Assembly: GCA_030150965.1 (NCBI GenBank)
Contig: JASLEW010000123.1
Coordinates: 1-13,936, forward strand
Direction of reading: 5' to 3'
Length of the DNA stretch: 13,936 bases
DNA from: Thermoanaerobaculia bacterium
GTDB lineage: Bacteria; Acidobacteriota; Thermoanaerobaculia; Multivoradales; UBA5704
The notes under the pieces: generated by a model
Database searches by the model: none
The model's input: the letters and a program-made list of their open reading frames with translations, nothing else
Told to the model about the DNA's origin: nothing
Program-made: the position numbers and the translations under genes
Shown here: piece after piece, positions 7,217 to 13,844 of the stretch
Numbering within the stretch: the first letter of the stretch is position 1
How the letters are laid out: each line of letters opens with the position of its first letter

Positions 7217-7248
7217 GCGGACGGCCGGGCGGGACGTCCTCCGTCCGC
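7217..7248 (+). terminator. Hairpin directly after the exported TPR gene
   Basis: GCGGACGG and CCGTCCGC form an 8-bp perfect stem with a 16-nt loop, starting at the base after the stop codon. There is no T-run after it, so intrinsic termination is only possible, not shown. Confidence 0.4.
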
Positions 7249-7381
7249 CTCGCCTTGCCGCCGCGCGCACGCCCGCAGCCGCTGGCGGCAGCCCAACCGG
7301 CGCCGAGCATCGAGAAGTAGAAGGCTCGCAACGGCCTGGCGAACTGCTGCATCGTTTTCGCCTTCGGAGTATCACCGCCCC

Positions 7382-7666
7382 ATGGACCGCCGAGACCTCG
7401 CCAGGATGGCAGCGCGGCTCATGGGCAGGACAGCGCCGATAAAAGTCGTGATGGCCTGGAACGAGATCGCGTGCCGGCTCATGATCGCCTTGACCGAGCT
7501 TCCGTGGGTTCTCGACCGCGCGCCCTGGCGCGTCTAGCCAGTGTCGCTGCTGGAGGTCCAGTTCCTAGCCGAGATCGGCCGCATCGAGGGCTCGGGCCTC
7601 GCCTTCGAGGAGCGCCTGGCACAGGACGCCCGCTTCCTCATCGAAGCGAGCCAGAGCAAGAAGTGA
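7382..7666 (+). pseudogene. Broken PIN-domain (VapC-like) toxin fragment
   Basis: Two consecutive open stretches in one frame are split by a TAG at 7535-7537. The first (51 codons from ATG 7382) ends TELPWVLDRAPWRV. The second starts PVSLLEVQFLAEIGRI and ends AQDARFLIEASQSKK before a TGA. PIN-domain toxins paired with Phd-type antitoxins often carry an SPxSLLEVQFLxEIGR segment followed by DPRF. The TAG falls where the serine of SP is expected and differs from TCG by one base. The usual N-terminal LDTH motif and the C-terminal catalytic aspartates are absent, so no active toxin is made. Family assignment is from pattern memory and is moderate to weak. Confidence 0.38.
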
Positions 7667-7681
7667 GTGTCGAGCAGCAGC

Positions 7682-7957
7682 TCAGTCGCCATCCTCGCGC
7701 CGCCCACCCGGCCCGCGCGGCGCGAGCGGCGCGCCAGATCCCTGCCACTCCCAGTGCCACCGGTCCGCCTCGTCGAGGCCGGGCACGCGCAGGATGTCCG
7801 AGTAGTCGGGGACGCTGCGCCGCCGGGCGCGCCGGCCGCGCCGGCGCAACTCGATCAGGGCCCCGTCCCGTTCGATGACCACGACCTCGCCGGCAACCAC
7901 CTCGTCGAGCAGGCGGAACCAGAGTCTGCGGGCGGCGGTGGCGGTGAGGGACTTCAT
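7682..7957 (-). CDS. Phd/YefM-family antitoxin, apparently orphan
   Basis: This 91-residue protein begins MKSLTATAARRLWFRLLDEV, followed by GEVVVIERDGALIELRRRG, the DNA-binding N-terminal fold of Phd/YefM antitoxins. A polar C-terminal tail (VPDYSDILRVPGLDEADRW) would wrap a toxin. Start choice: ATG at 7957; a GTG at 7972 would add five residues but reads through a palindrome that looks like an operator. Phd proteins repress their own operon and neutralise a co-encoded toxin. Here no toxin gene follows on the same strand; the only candidate is a broken PIN-like fragment on the opposite strand, ending 15 nt away. It may be a relic, an anti-addiction antitoxin, or may neutralise a toxin encoded elsewhere. 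Confidence 0.8.
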   Translation of the reverse strand: MKSLTATAARRLWFRLLDEVVAGEVVVIERDGALIELRRRGRRARRRSVPDYSDILRVPGLDEADRWHWEWQGSGAPLAPRGPGGRREDGD

Positions 7958-7958
7958 A

Positions 7959-7971
7959 TGTACCGTGTACA
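7959..7971 (-). promoter_or_regulatory. Candidate operator TGTAC-N3-GTACA
   Basis: A perfect 5-bp inverted repeat with a 3-nt spacer sits immediately before the ATG of the Phd-like antitoxin gene. TGTAC-type palindromes are typical binding sites of VapB/Phd antitoxins, and the position would block transcription or translation start. A TTGCTC about 18 nt upstream of TACACG could be the promoter, but the match is weak. Confidence 0.5.
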
Positions 7972-8262
7972 CCTATGCGATCGATGGGAGCAAGGATCTC
8001 ATGCATCCGCCTGGCGGTCGCCAGAGCCGCGCGCTGATCGTGGGTCGGCCAGGCGTCCCCCCTGCCCGCCGCGTCGCGTTTCGCCGCGCAGCCAGAGGTA
8101 CTTCGTCTTCTTCAGCGGCTCGTCGCCGGCGCCGGGCAGGGTGCGGCGTGGGCGCGGCGCGCGACGCCCGGCCGAGCAGACCGGCTGCGGGCGCCGCTTC
8201 TGTTATGTTAGACGTCTCGGAAACGATCGAAGGATGGTTCGGGAGCGCCGGGAGGGAACGCG
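7972..8262. other. Intergenic region upstream of the NACHT gene
   Basis: No convincing gene is seen. On the minus strand about 8086-8133 a short piece reads DEPLKKTKYLWLRGE, faintly like the LKxTRYLWL motif of ISL3-type transposases, but it is too short to call. On the plus strand TATGTT (8204-8209) is a possible -10 element, followed by the palindrome AGACGTCT at 8210-8217; no -35 is clear. These may hold the NACHT promoter. Confidence 0.3.
8251..8256 (+). promoter_or_regulatory. Ribosome-binding site of the NACHT gene
   Basis: GGAGGG lies 6 nt before the ATG at 8263, a good spacing, and supports this start. Confidence 0.6.
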
Positions 8263-11010
8263 ATGCCTGGAGGGGATCTCGGTATTCAGGTCAAGAAGCC
8301 CGTGTCGGTGTGGAACCGGCCGCTCCGCGCGGACGGCACGGGGATCTTCAAGGCGCTCGCGAAGGGCGTCGCGCACGCAGGGAGCGGACAGTGGGCGGCG
8401 CTGGGTGCGGACTCGGTCGAGGGGCTGACAGCGGTCGGCCTGGGAAAGGACGTTGGGGAGCTGGCGTGGCTCCTCATCCGGCGGGCGCTCCTCTCGGCGA
8501 TGGTCGAGCTGGTCAGGGAGCAGCTTCCGGTGCCGGCGAGGCCGACCGCGGCCGCGGTGGCGGACCAGCAGAGCGAGGGTCTGGACACGGCCATCGGGGC
8601 GGCCGAGGTGACCATCGACCGGGCGTTCTTCGAGCGGCCGGCGCAGCTGCCATTGCTGGAGATGCTTCGGAAGCCGTTCGCCGAATGGCTGGCCGGATAC
8701 GGGGTGGAGGGAGCGGCGGCGACGGCGGTGGCGGAACGGCTGCCGAGCTACTTCGTGGTGGAGCTCGACCGGGAATGGCGGGGACAGCCGGTCGTTTACG
8801 AGCCAATTCGGGCTGGCATCGCGACGCCGTTCACCGCCGCCGCGGAGCGCGAGCGTGCATGGACGGTCTACGCCGCGCGGCTCGAAAAGCAACTGGACGA
8901 GCCGCTGTTCGGCGAGGCGTTTGGGCTGCGGCAAGTGTATGTGCCGCTGCGGGCGTTCTACCTGAGCCACCGGGCGGAGAGCGGCCTGGCTGAGATCAGA
9001 AAGGCCGTGCCCGTCGAGAAGGTGCCGCCGAAGCGGGTGGCGGTCGAGCTGGCGCCCGCGATCGACGAGTGGATTGCAAGCGGCGACCGGACGGACTGCC
9101 TGCGGGTCCTGTCGGGCGGACCGGGCTCGGGCAAGTCGTCGTTCGCCAAGGTTTATGCCGCTGCAGCGGCGGGCCGTGGCCGCCACGTGCTGCATGTGCC
9201 GCTGCATCTTCTCGACCTCGGCGCGCCGCTGGAGAAGGCGGTCGGTGACTTCGTGCGCGATGGCGACGTGCTGCCGGCGAACCCTCTCGACCCTGACACG
9301 AGCGAGGCAGAGTTGCTGCTGATCTTCGACGGGCTCGACGAGATCGCGCAGCGGGGACGGCAGGGCGCGGAGACCGCGCGGGACTTCGTGCGCGAGGCGC
9401 AGAAGGTGATCGAGCTGCGCAACGCGCAGGCGCGGCGGCTGCTCGTCCTCGTCACCGGGCGGGAGCCGGTCGTCCAGGCAGCCGCCAGCGAGCTGCGCGT
9501 GCCTCGCCAGGTCCTGCACCTCCTATCGTATTTCGTGCCCAGGGAGGAGCGTCGGGAGGAGGTGTGGGAGCAAGGCGCCGAGCTGGTGGCGAGGGACCAG
9601 CGCGGCGAGTGGTGGCAGCGCTACGGGAGGATGGCCGGAAAGAGATACAAGGGGCTCCCTCGCGAGCTGGCGCGAAGGGACCTCGAGGAGGTCACGGCAC
9701 AGCCGCTGCTCAACTACCTCGTGGCACTGGGCTTCGGGCGCGGCAGGATCGACTTCCAGAGCGAGGTGAACCTCAACGACATCTACGCGGACCTGCTGGA
9801 CGCGGTCTACGAGCGAGCGTGGGAGAAGGGGCGGCGCGTCGTGTCCGACCTGACCCTCGGCGAGTTCACCCGAGTGCTCGAGGAGATCGCGCTCGCGGCA
9901 TGGCACGGCAATGGGCGCACCACAACCGTCGGGGAGATCGAGGCGCACTGTCAGGCGGCGGGGCTCAGCGCGCTGCTCGGGCGCTTCGCGGAGGCGAAGG
10001 CGGGCGTGCTGCGGGTGCTCACGGCGTTCTACTTCCGGCAGCACGGCCACACGGTGGCCGGCGAGCCCACCTTCGAGTTCACCCACAAGAGCTTCCGCGA
10101 GTATCTGACCGCACGTCGGATCGTGCGCGCGGTGCGGACGATCCACGAGGAGACGGAGCGCCGGAGGCAGACCTACGACCGCGGATGGGATGAAGGGGCG
10201 GCGCTCAAGCATTGGGCCGAGATCTGCGGGCCGGAGGCCATGGATCTCGACCTGTTCCGGTTCGTCGCCGCCGAGCTGAGCAAGGGGCCGGACGAGGCCA
10301 GGTCCTTGCAGGAGATGCTCTGCCGGCTGATCGGCTCCATGCTGCGGAGTGGGATGCCGATGGAGCTGCTGGGAAAGCGGCCCAGCTTCCAGATGGAGAC
10401 CCTGCAGGCACGCAACGCCGAGGAGGCGTTGCTCGCGGTGCTGAACGCCTGCGCCCGCACCACCAGAATCGTCAGCACGATCGACTGGCCTGGGGAGGCC
10501 GACAGCAAGGATATCCGTGCGGGCGCTTGGATCCGACGTCTGGCGGGCCAGCGGTCGAACGGCACAAATGTGCTGGCGCTCTCCTGCCTCTCGTACCTGG
10601 ATCTCTCAGAATGCGCCCTGTACATGATCGATCTCTATGGTGCCAACCTGGAGAGAGCGGATCTGTCCTGGGCGATCCTCGCCTGGGCATCGCTGGATGC
10701 GGCAACCCTCGTCAGCGCGAATCTCGAAGGGGCCTTCCTAGCTGAAGCGCACCTCGCGCGGGCGAACCTCGAAGGGGCGAACCTCAAGGGGGCGCACCTC
10801 GCGCGGGCGAACCTCGAAGGGGCGAACCTCAAGGGGGCGAACCTCGAAGGGGCGACCATTGAGGGGTCAAACCTCGAAGGGGCGAACCTTGAGGGGGCGA
10901 ACTTCGAAGGGGTGCGCGGCAAGGAAAGGCTACTCGAAAAAGCCAACGTCATCTCTGATCGGATCAAGCGGTTAGGTCGGCACGCGCAGGGCTCACGCCG
11001 CAAAGCCTGA
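8263..11010 (+). CDS. NACHT NTPase with C-terminal pentapeptide repeats
   Basis: This 915-residue protein has three parts. Residues 1-~280 match no domain I recognise; they include the linker LRQVYVPLRAFYLSH that often precedes bacterial NACHT modules. Residues ~283-640 are the NACHT NTPase: Walker A GGPGSGKSS (Lys291), the acidic Walker B LLLIFDGLDE (Asp356), sensor-like LVTGREP, VTAQPLLNYL, and the FEFTHKSFREYLTA motif near 604-617. Residues ~776-885 are pentapeptide repeats (A-N-L-E/K-G), which form a right-handed beta-helix, and a basic tail follows. There are no signal peptide or membrane segments, so it is cytosolic. Known for the family: bacterial NACHT proteins are STAND switches, and several protect against phage. 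I infer that the repeat helix senses or binds a ligand and the N-terminal region is the effector. The gene stands alone between remnants. Confidence 0.9.
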   Translation: MPGGDLGIQVKKPVSVWNRPLRADGTGIFKALAKGVAHAGSGQWAALGADSVEGLTAVGLGKDVGELAWLLIRRALLSAMVELVREQLPVPARPTAAAVADQQSEGLDTAIGAAEVTIDRAFFERPAQLPLLEMLRKPFAEWLAGYGVEGAAATAVAERLPSYFVVELDREWRGQPVVYEPIRAGIATPFTAAAERERAWTVYAARLEKQLDEPLFGEAFGLRQVYVPLRAFYLSHRAESGLAEIRKAVPVEKVPPKRVAVELAPAIDEWIASGDRTDCLRVLSGGPGSGKSSFAKVYAAAAAGRGRHVLHVPLHLLDLGAPLEKAVGDFVRDGDVLPANPLDPDTSEAELLLIFDGLDEIAQRGRQGAETARDFVREAQKVIELRNAQARRLLVLVTGREPVVQAAASELRVPRQVLHLLSYFVPREERREEVWEQGAELVARDQRGEWWQRYGRMAGKRYKGLPRELARRDLEEVTAQPLLNYLVALGFGRGRIDFQSEVNLNDIYADLLDAVYERAWEKGRRVVSDLTLGEFTRVLEEIALAAWHGNGRTTTVGEIEAHCQAAGLSALLGRFAEAKAGVLRVLTAFYFRQHGHTVAGEPTFEFTHKSFREYLTARRIVRAVRTIHEETERRRQTYDRGWDEGAALKHWAEICGPEAMDLDLFRFVAAELSKGPDEARSLQEMLCRLIGSMLRSGMPMELLGKRPSFQMETLQARNAEEALLAVLNACARTTRIVSTIDWPGEADSKDIRAGAWIRRLAGQRSNGTNVLALSCLSYLDLSECALYMIDLYGANLERADLSWAILAWASLDAATLVSANLEGAFLAEAHLARANLEGANLKGAHLARANLEGANLKGANLEGATIEGSNLEGANLEGANFEGVRGKERLLEKANVISDRIKRLGRHAQGSRRKA
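10747..10836 (+). repeat. Perfect 45-bp tandem duplication in the pentapeptide-repeat region
   Basis: Bases 10747-10791 and 10792-10836 are identical. Each unit encodes three pentapeptides (AHLAR, ANLEG, ANLKG). The surrounding region to 10915 is built of imperfect 15-bp units of the GCGAACCTCGAAGGG type. Identity at all 45 positions suggests a recent slippage event or an active length polymorphism. Confidence 0.95.
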
Positions 11011-11014
11011 GTGG

Positions 11015-11064
11015 GCCGCGGAATCAATCGACGCCGCCCGGCCGCTCCAGTTGAACTCCGCGGC
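11015..11064. terminator. Inverted repeat between convergent genes
   Basis: GCCGCGGA (11015-11022) and TCCGCGGC (11057-11064) are perfect 8-bp arms with a partly complementary interior (ATCAA against TTGAA). The site lies just after the NACHT stop and before the end of the convergent TPR fragment, so it could end transcription from both sides. There is no T-tract. Confidence 0.35.
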
Positions 11065-11115
11065 TGGTGCCGCTGACCGAGCTGGGCGAGAACCTTGGGA
11101 CCTCGGCCAACTGGG

Positions 11116-11796
11116 CTAGAGGCCGGCGAGCTCGAAGCGGGCGTTGGGGAGGTGCGGGACGGCGCGCAAAAAGTCCACCACCGTCTGGACCAGAAGGACC
11201 GAGGCCCACTGCTGGTCGAAGGCGCGACGCATGAGGCGGAGGGCCTTCTCCGCCTCGCCGGGGAGGCCCTGGGCGAGGAGGCGCTGGGAGGTCTCGGCGG
11301 CCAGCAGGCGCGCCTCCTCAAGGCGGCCCTGCTGCATCCAGACGACCACCAGGTCGAGGGCGATCAGGCCGCGGTGCGCCTCGACCTCCGGGCTCGCGAG
11401 GAGGTCCATGCCGGCGCGCAGGGCGCGCTCCGCGCGCTCGTACTCGCCGAGGCCGGAGTTGATGTAGCCCTCCAGGTGGGCGATCTTGGCCTGGTTCAGC
11501 TGGCCGGCACCGGCGAGAGCCTCCAGCGCGTCGCGGCTGCGGAAGAGGAGGGACCGGGCCTCGCGGTGGCGCCCGGCGGCGGCGAGGAACCAGATGCGGC
11601 TGTGGAGGGCGATGCCCGCGACGGCGGGCTCCCGCTCCGGGTCGATCAGCTCCAGGGCCTCGGCCAGGAGGCGCTCGGCGCGCTCGGGGTCGCCCTCGTG
11701 GCCGAGGTAGGTGGCGCGGCCGATCAGGGCCTTGCCGGCATTGTGGAGGTCGCCCAGGGCGAGGTAGGCGCTGTGCACCGCGGCCAGAGGGTCCAT
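11116..11796 (-). pseudogene. TPR-rich protein fragment (probable C-terminal part)
   Basis: From the ATG at 11796, 226 residues are encoded. They start MDPLAAVHSAYLALGDLHNA and form about five helical-hairpin TPR-like units (GDPERAERLLAEALELID, GRHREARSLLFRSRDAL, GLGEYERAERALRAGMDL, QGRLEEARLLAAETSQRL). No enzymatic motif is present. The frame continues to a TTG at 11829 through non-protein-like residues (SGASCRSC). On the minus strand it directly follows, out of frame, the fragment at 11799-11932. I read this as the 3' part of a larger gene whose 5' part was lost. A short AGGGG abuts the ATG with no proper spacing, so independent translation is possible but doubtful. Confidence 0.6.
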
Positions 11797-11798
11797 CC

Positions 11799-11932
11799 CC
11801 TCGCATGAACGGCAGGACGCGCCGCTCAAAACCGCGGCGTTCTGAGACCGCCAGCTCTCCGGAGAGCTTCGTGAACTCCTTCTTGCCGCTCCAAGAGCGC
11901 ATGCCGATCCATGCTACCTCGCCCAGGCCCAT
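11799..11932 (-). pseudogene. N-terminal fragment of an unidentified protein (MGLGEVAW start)
   Basis: An ATG at 11932 opens a frame reading MGLGEVAWIGMRSWSGKKEF, then TKLSGELAVSERRGFERRVL and PFMR. This is balanced, helix-rich sequence until about 11805, after which the frame turns into Pro/Arg/Gly-rich shadow of the TPR fragment. The sense switches to another frame there, marking a deletion or fusion point. I do not recognise the family with confidence; the RRGFERRVLP stretch is faintly like nuclease-type N-terminal domains in large multidomain proteins. The gene start lies 39 nt after the rsmD stop on the same strand. Confidence 0.45.
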
Positions 11933-11943
11933 CCGCCGCGCCC
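11911..11943 (+). repeat. 33-bp direct repeat, right copy
   Basis: This matches 4705-4737 at 31 of 33 bases in the same orientation. It covers the start codon of the MGLGEVAW fragment and lies 28 nt beyond the rsmD stop. Confidence 0.6.
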
Positions 11944-11971
11944 ACGGCCGGACCCGATCCCGCGCGGCGCG

Positions 11972-12544
11972 TCACTGCGGCGCGCGGTAGAAGCTGAGGG
12001 CGCTCTCGCCGTAGCGGCGGACCTCGGTGCGCACCAGGGTGCCGGCGACGAGCGGCAGGTCGCGGCGGGAGGCGTGCTCGATCACGGCCTCTCCCTCCGG
12101 TGCGAGCAGCGGCTGCAGCTCGGCGAGGAGGAGATCGTAGGCGTCGAAACGGTAGGGCGGATCGGCGAAGGCGAGGCCGAAGGGGCCGGCCCCCTCGGCG
12201 GCCAGGCGGGCGAGGCCGGCGGGGAGGGGGAGGCGCCGCACCTCGACCAGGGGCTCGCCCAGGCGCGCGGCGTTGGCGGCGATGGCCTTGACCGCGCGCA
12301 CGTCCTCATCCACGCAGAGGACGTGCAGGGCGCCGCGGCCGGCGGCCTCCAGGCCGACCACGCCGCTGCCGGCGAAGAGGTCGAGGACGCGGGCGCCGGG
12401 GGGCTCCTCCAGGCGCTCGCGCCAGATCGAGAAGAGGGCCTCGCGCACCCGCCCCTCGGTCGGCCGGGCGCCGGGCGGCACCTCCAGGGCGCGCCCGCGG
12501 TGGGAGCCACCGGTCACCCGCACCCCGGAGCGCACGCCGCTCAC
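11972..12544 (-). CDS. rsmD: 16S rRNA (guanine(966)-N2)-methyltransferase RsmD
   Basis: This 190-residue protein is the usual length for RsmD, which methylates G966 of 16S rRNA with S-adenosylmethionine during small-subunit assembly. Visible motifs, numbered from the GTG at 12544: RVTGGSHRGRAL (9-20), RPTEGRVREALFSIW (27-41), the SAM-binding loop VLDLFAGSGVVGLEAAG (53-69), an acidic ribose-binding position (CVDED, 77-81) and the catalytic ADPPY (127-131). The frame is open further upstream, but the GTG overlaps the stop of the preceding gene as GTGA, and homologous sequence begins here, so this start is chosen. It is the last gene of a coupled operon. The gene often found after rsmD, coaD, is not here; remnants follow instead. 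Confidence 0.93.
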   Translation of the reverse strand: MSGVRSGVRVTGGSHRGRALEVPPGARPTEGRVREALFSIWRERLEEPPGARVLDLFAGSGVVGLEAAGRGALHVLCVDEDVRAVKAIAANAARLGEPLVEVRRLPLPAGLARLAAEGAGPFGLAFADPPYRFDAYDLLLAELQPLLAPEGEAVIEHASRRDLPLVAGTLVRTEVRRYGESALSFYRAPQ

Positions 12545-13404
12545 CTCTCGCGCGACACCAGGACGGTGAACTGCTCGCGCACCAGGTCGTTGGGCACGAT
12601 CAGGTGCAGCGGCTGCTCGACCCCGTCCAGCTCGACGCCCTTGTGATCGCTGGTGAAGTTCATCACCCGGAAGAGGTTGCCGTCGAAGCGCTTGAGCACG
12701 TCGCCAAGGCGCGGCTCGTAGCGCTCGGGCAGCGCCTCGTTGTTCTCGCGCAGCACCGCCACCCGGGCGCCCAGCTCCTCGGCGATCTGGCGCACGTGCG
12801 CGAGGCCGAGCGGCAGCGCATCGTAGCGGCCGAAGCGGGCGGTGCGCCGCCGGTCGCCGGGCAGGTCGAGGACCAGGTCGCAGCGCTCCACCCATTCGCC
12901 GGTCACGCCGCGCGGCTGCTCCGCCGCGTCGCTCAGGTCCTCGGCGGCGAGGCGGCGCAGCGTCCCCTGGAGCTCGTCCGGGCCGAGCTCGGCAAGCCCC
13001 ATCCACTCCCGGCCGACCGGCCCGTCGCGCAGCCGGATGGTGCCGTTGCCAAAGAGCGTCACCTCGCGCCGGCCGAGGCGGGTGGCGCAGTCGAGGCGCA
13101 GCAGCTCCAGCGACCGATCGGAGAGCGGCGGCGCAGCGGTCTGCCGGGGCGCAGCCGGTGCGACGGTGGCAGGCGGCGCCGTGCGCGACATGCTGGCGGG
13201 CGTCATGGCCGTGGGGCGCGAGCCGGCAGCCGCCACCCCCAGAGAGCCAGCGCCACCGGCGGCGAGCGCAAGCCCCGCGGCCAACATTCGGCCGCCACGG
13301 AATCCGCCGCCGCGAGTCTCGCGACCTCCACCGTCTCCGCGACCTCCGCGGTGGAGCGCGGCGAGACACCAGGCACCGATCAAGGTTCCGCCTCCGCCGG
13401 TCAT
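12541..13404 (-). CDS. Exported or membrane-anchored protein of unknown function
   Basis: This 287-residue protein has a Gly/Arg-rich N-terminus, then a hydrophobic stretch at 40-62 (MLAAGLALAAGGAGSLGV) and a Pro/Ala/Thr-rich linker. A folded domain follows from about residue 93 (LSDRSLELLRLDCATRLGRR, VTLFGNGTIRLRDGP, WMGLAELGPDELQGTLRRLA, CDLVLDLPGD). I do not recognise the family. The hydrophobic segment could be a signal peptide or a single anchor. The start at 13404 has a strong GGAGG seven bases upstream and overlaps the preceding stop as ATGA. A start at 13287 would place the hydrophobic stretch at the very N-terminus and is a real alternative. Its 3' end overlaps rsmD by 4 nt, so it is translated with its neighbours. 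Its role beside two RNA-processing genes is unknown. Confidence 0.75.
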   Translation of the reverse strand: MTGGGGTLIGAWCLAALHRGGRGDGGGRETRGGGFRGGRMLAAGLALAAGGAGSLGVAAAGSRPTAMTPASMSRTAPPATVAPAAPRQTAAPPLSDRSLELLRLDCATRLGRREVTLFGNGTIRLRDGPVGREWMGLAELGPDELQGTLRRLAAEDLSDAAEQPRGVTGEWVERCDLVLDLPGDRRRTARFGRYDALPLGLAHVRQIAEELGARVAVLRENNEALPERYEPRLGDVLKRFDGNLFRVMNFTSDHKGVELDGVEQPLHLIVPNDLVREQFTVLVSRER

Positions 13405-13844
13405 CCTTGATCCTCCGGGTGGGCAAGGCGGCGCTGCCCGAGCTCCGCCGCCTCGCCGCCGTCGTTCGTGTCGCTCGCCTCGCGGGCCTCGCTCGCCTTG
13501 TTCGGCTCGTTCGAGCTATTCGCGGGATCCTCGGGCGCCATGGCCGTCGCCGGCTCCGCCAGCCGCGCCAGCGCATGGCGCAGCTCCTCCTCCGGGCCGA
13601 TCTCGCCGTCCAGCCGCGCCGCGCGGGTCGCGGCGAGCGCCCGGCCGATGGCCGGTCCCGGCGGCGCCCCCGCCTTCAGGAGGTCGGCGCCGCGCACGCC
13701 GAGGGTGAGCGGCCGCAGCTCCAGGAGGTAGCGCCGCACCCAGGAGCGCGCCAGCGCCCCGCCCTCCGCCGCCAGCAGCAGCAGCTCCTCACCGGCGAGG
13801 CCGGCCAGCGCCGCGTCCACCTCGTGCGGCGCCGCGCCGCCGCC
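13401..13844 (-). CDS. CCA tRNA nucleotidyltransferase / poly(A) polymerase family, C-terminal part
   Basis: Only the C-terminal ~148 codons are seen. The stretch LLLLAAEGGALARSWVRRYL, then LELRPLTLGVRGADLLKAGA, then PPGPAIGRALAATRAARLDG, matches the C-terminal RNA-binding part of class II tRNA nucleotidyltransferases, where LxGxDLLxxGxPPGPxIGxxL and RLDGE are conserved. The catalytic head lies outside the window. Family members add or repair the CCA end of tRNA or add poly(A); which activity applies cannot be told from this part. After LARLAEP a roughly 50-residue tail of Asn, Ser, Glu and Asp is unusual. The frame is open to the window edge, but bases 13847-13936 repeat 13707-13796 in reverse, so codons beyond about 13844 are probably not real. 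The stop overlaps the next gene as ATGA. Confidence 0.8.
   Translation of the reverse strand, partial: GGGAAPHEVDAALAGLAGEELLLLAAEGGALARSWVRRYLLELRPLTLGVRGADLLKAGAPPGPAIGRALAATRAARLDGEIGPEEELRHALARLAEPATAMAPEDPANSSNEPNKASEAREASDTNDGGEAAELGQRRLAHPEDQG

Noticed and set aside
5432..7375. 647-codon open frame on the - strand over the exported TPR gene
   Set aside because: It is the repetitive antisense of the 126-bp array. The + strand has a signal peptide, a ribosome-binding site and TPR motifs.
8086..8133. Possible ISL3-type transposase fragment (DEPLKKTKYLWLRGE, minus strand)
   Set aside because: Only about 15 codons resemble the family and there are no inverted repeats or further transposase motifs, so it is not listed as a mobile element.
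8203..9519. 438-codon open frame on the - strand over the NACHT gene
   Set aside because: Antisense shadow; Arg/Leu/Pro-rich with no motifs, while the + strand carries the clear NACHT signature.
10747..10915. Non-coding minisatellite of 15-bp units
   Set aside because: It is in frame and encodes standard pentapeptide repeats within the NACHT protein.
11095..11808. 237-codon + strand frame over the TPR fragment
   Set aside because: Antisense; the minus strand gives TPR helices, this frame does not.
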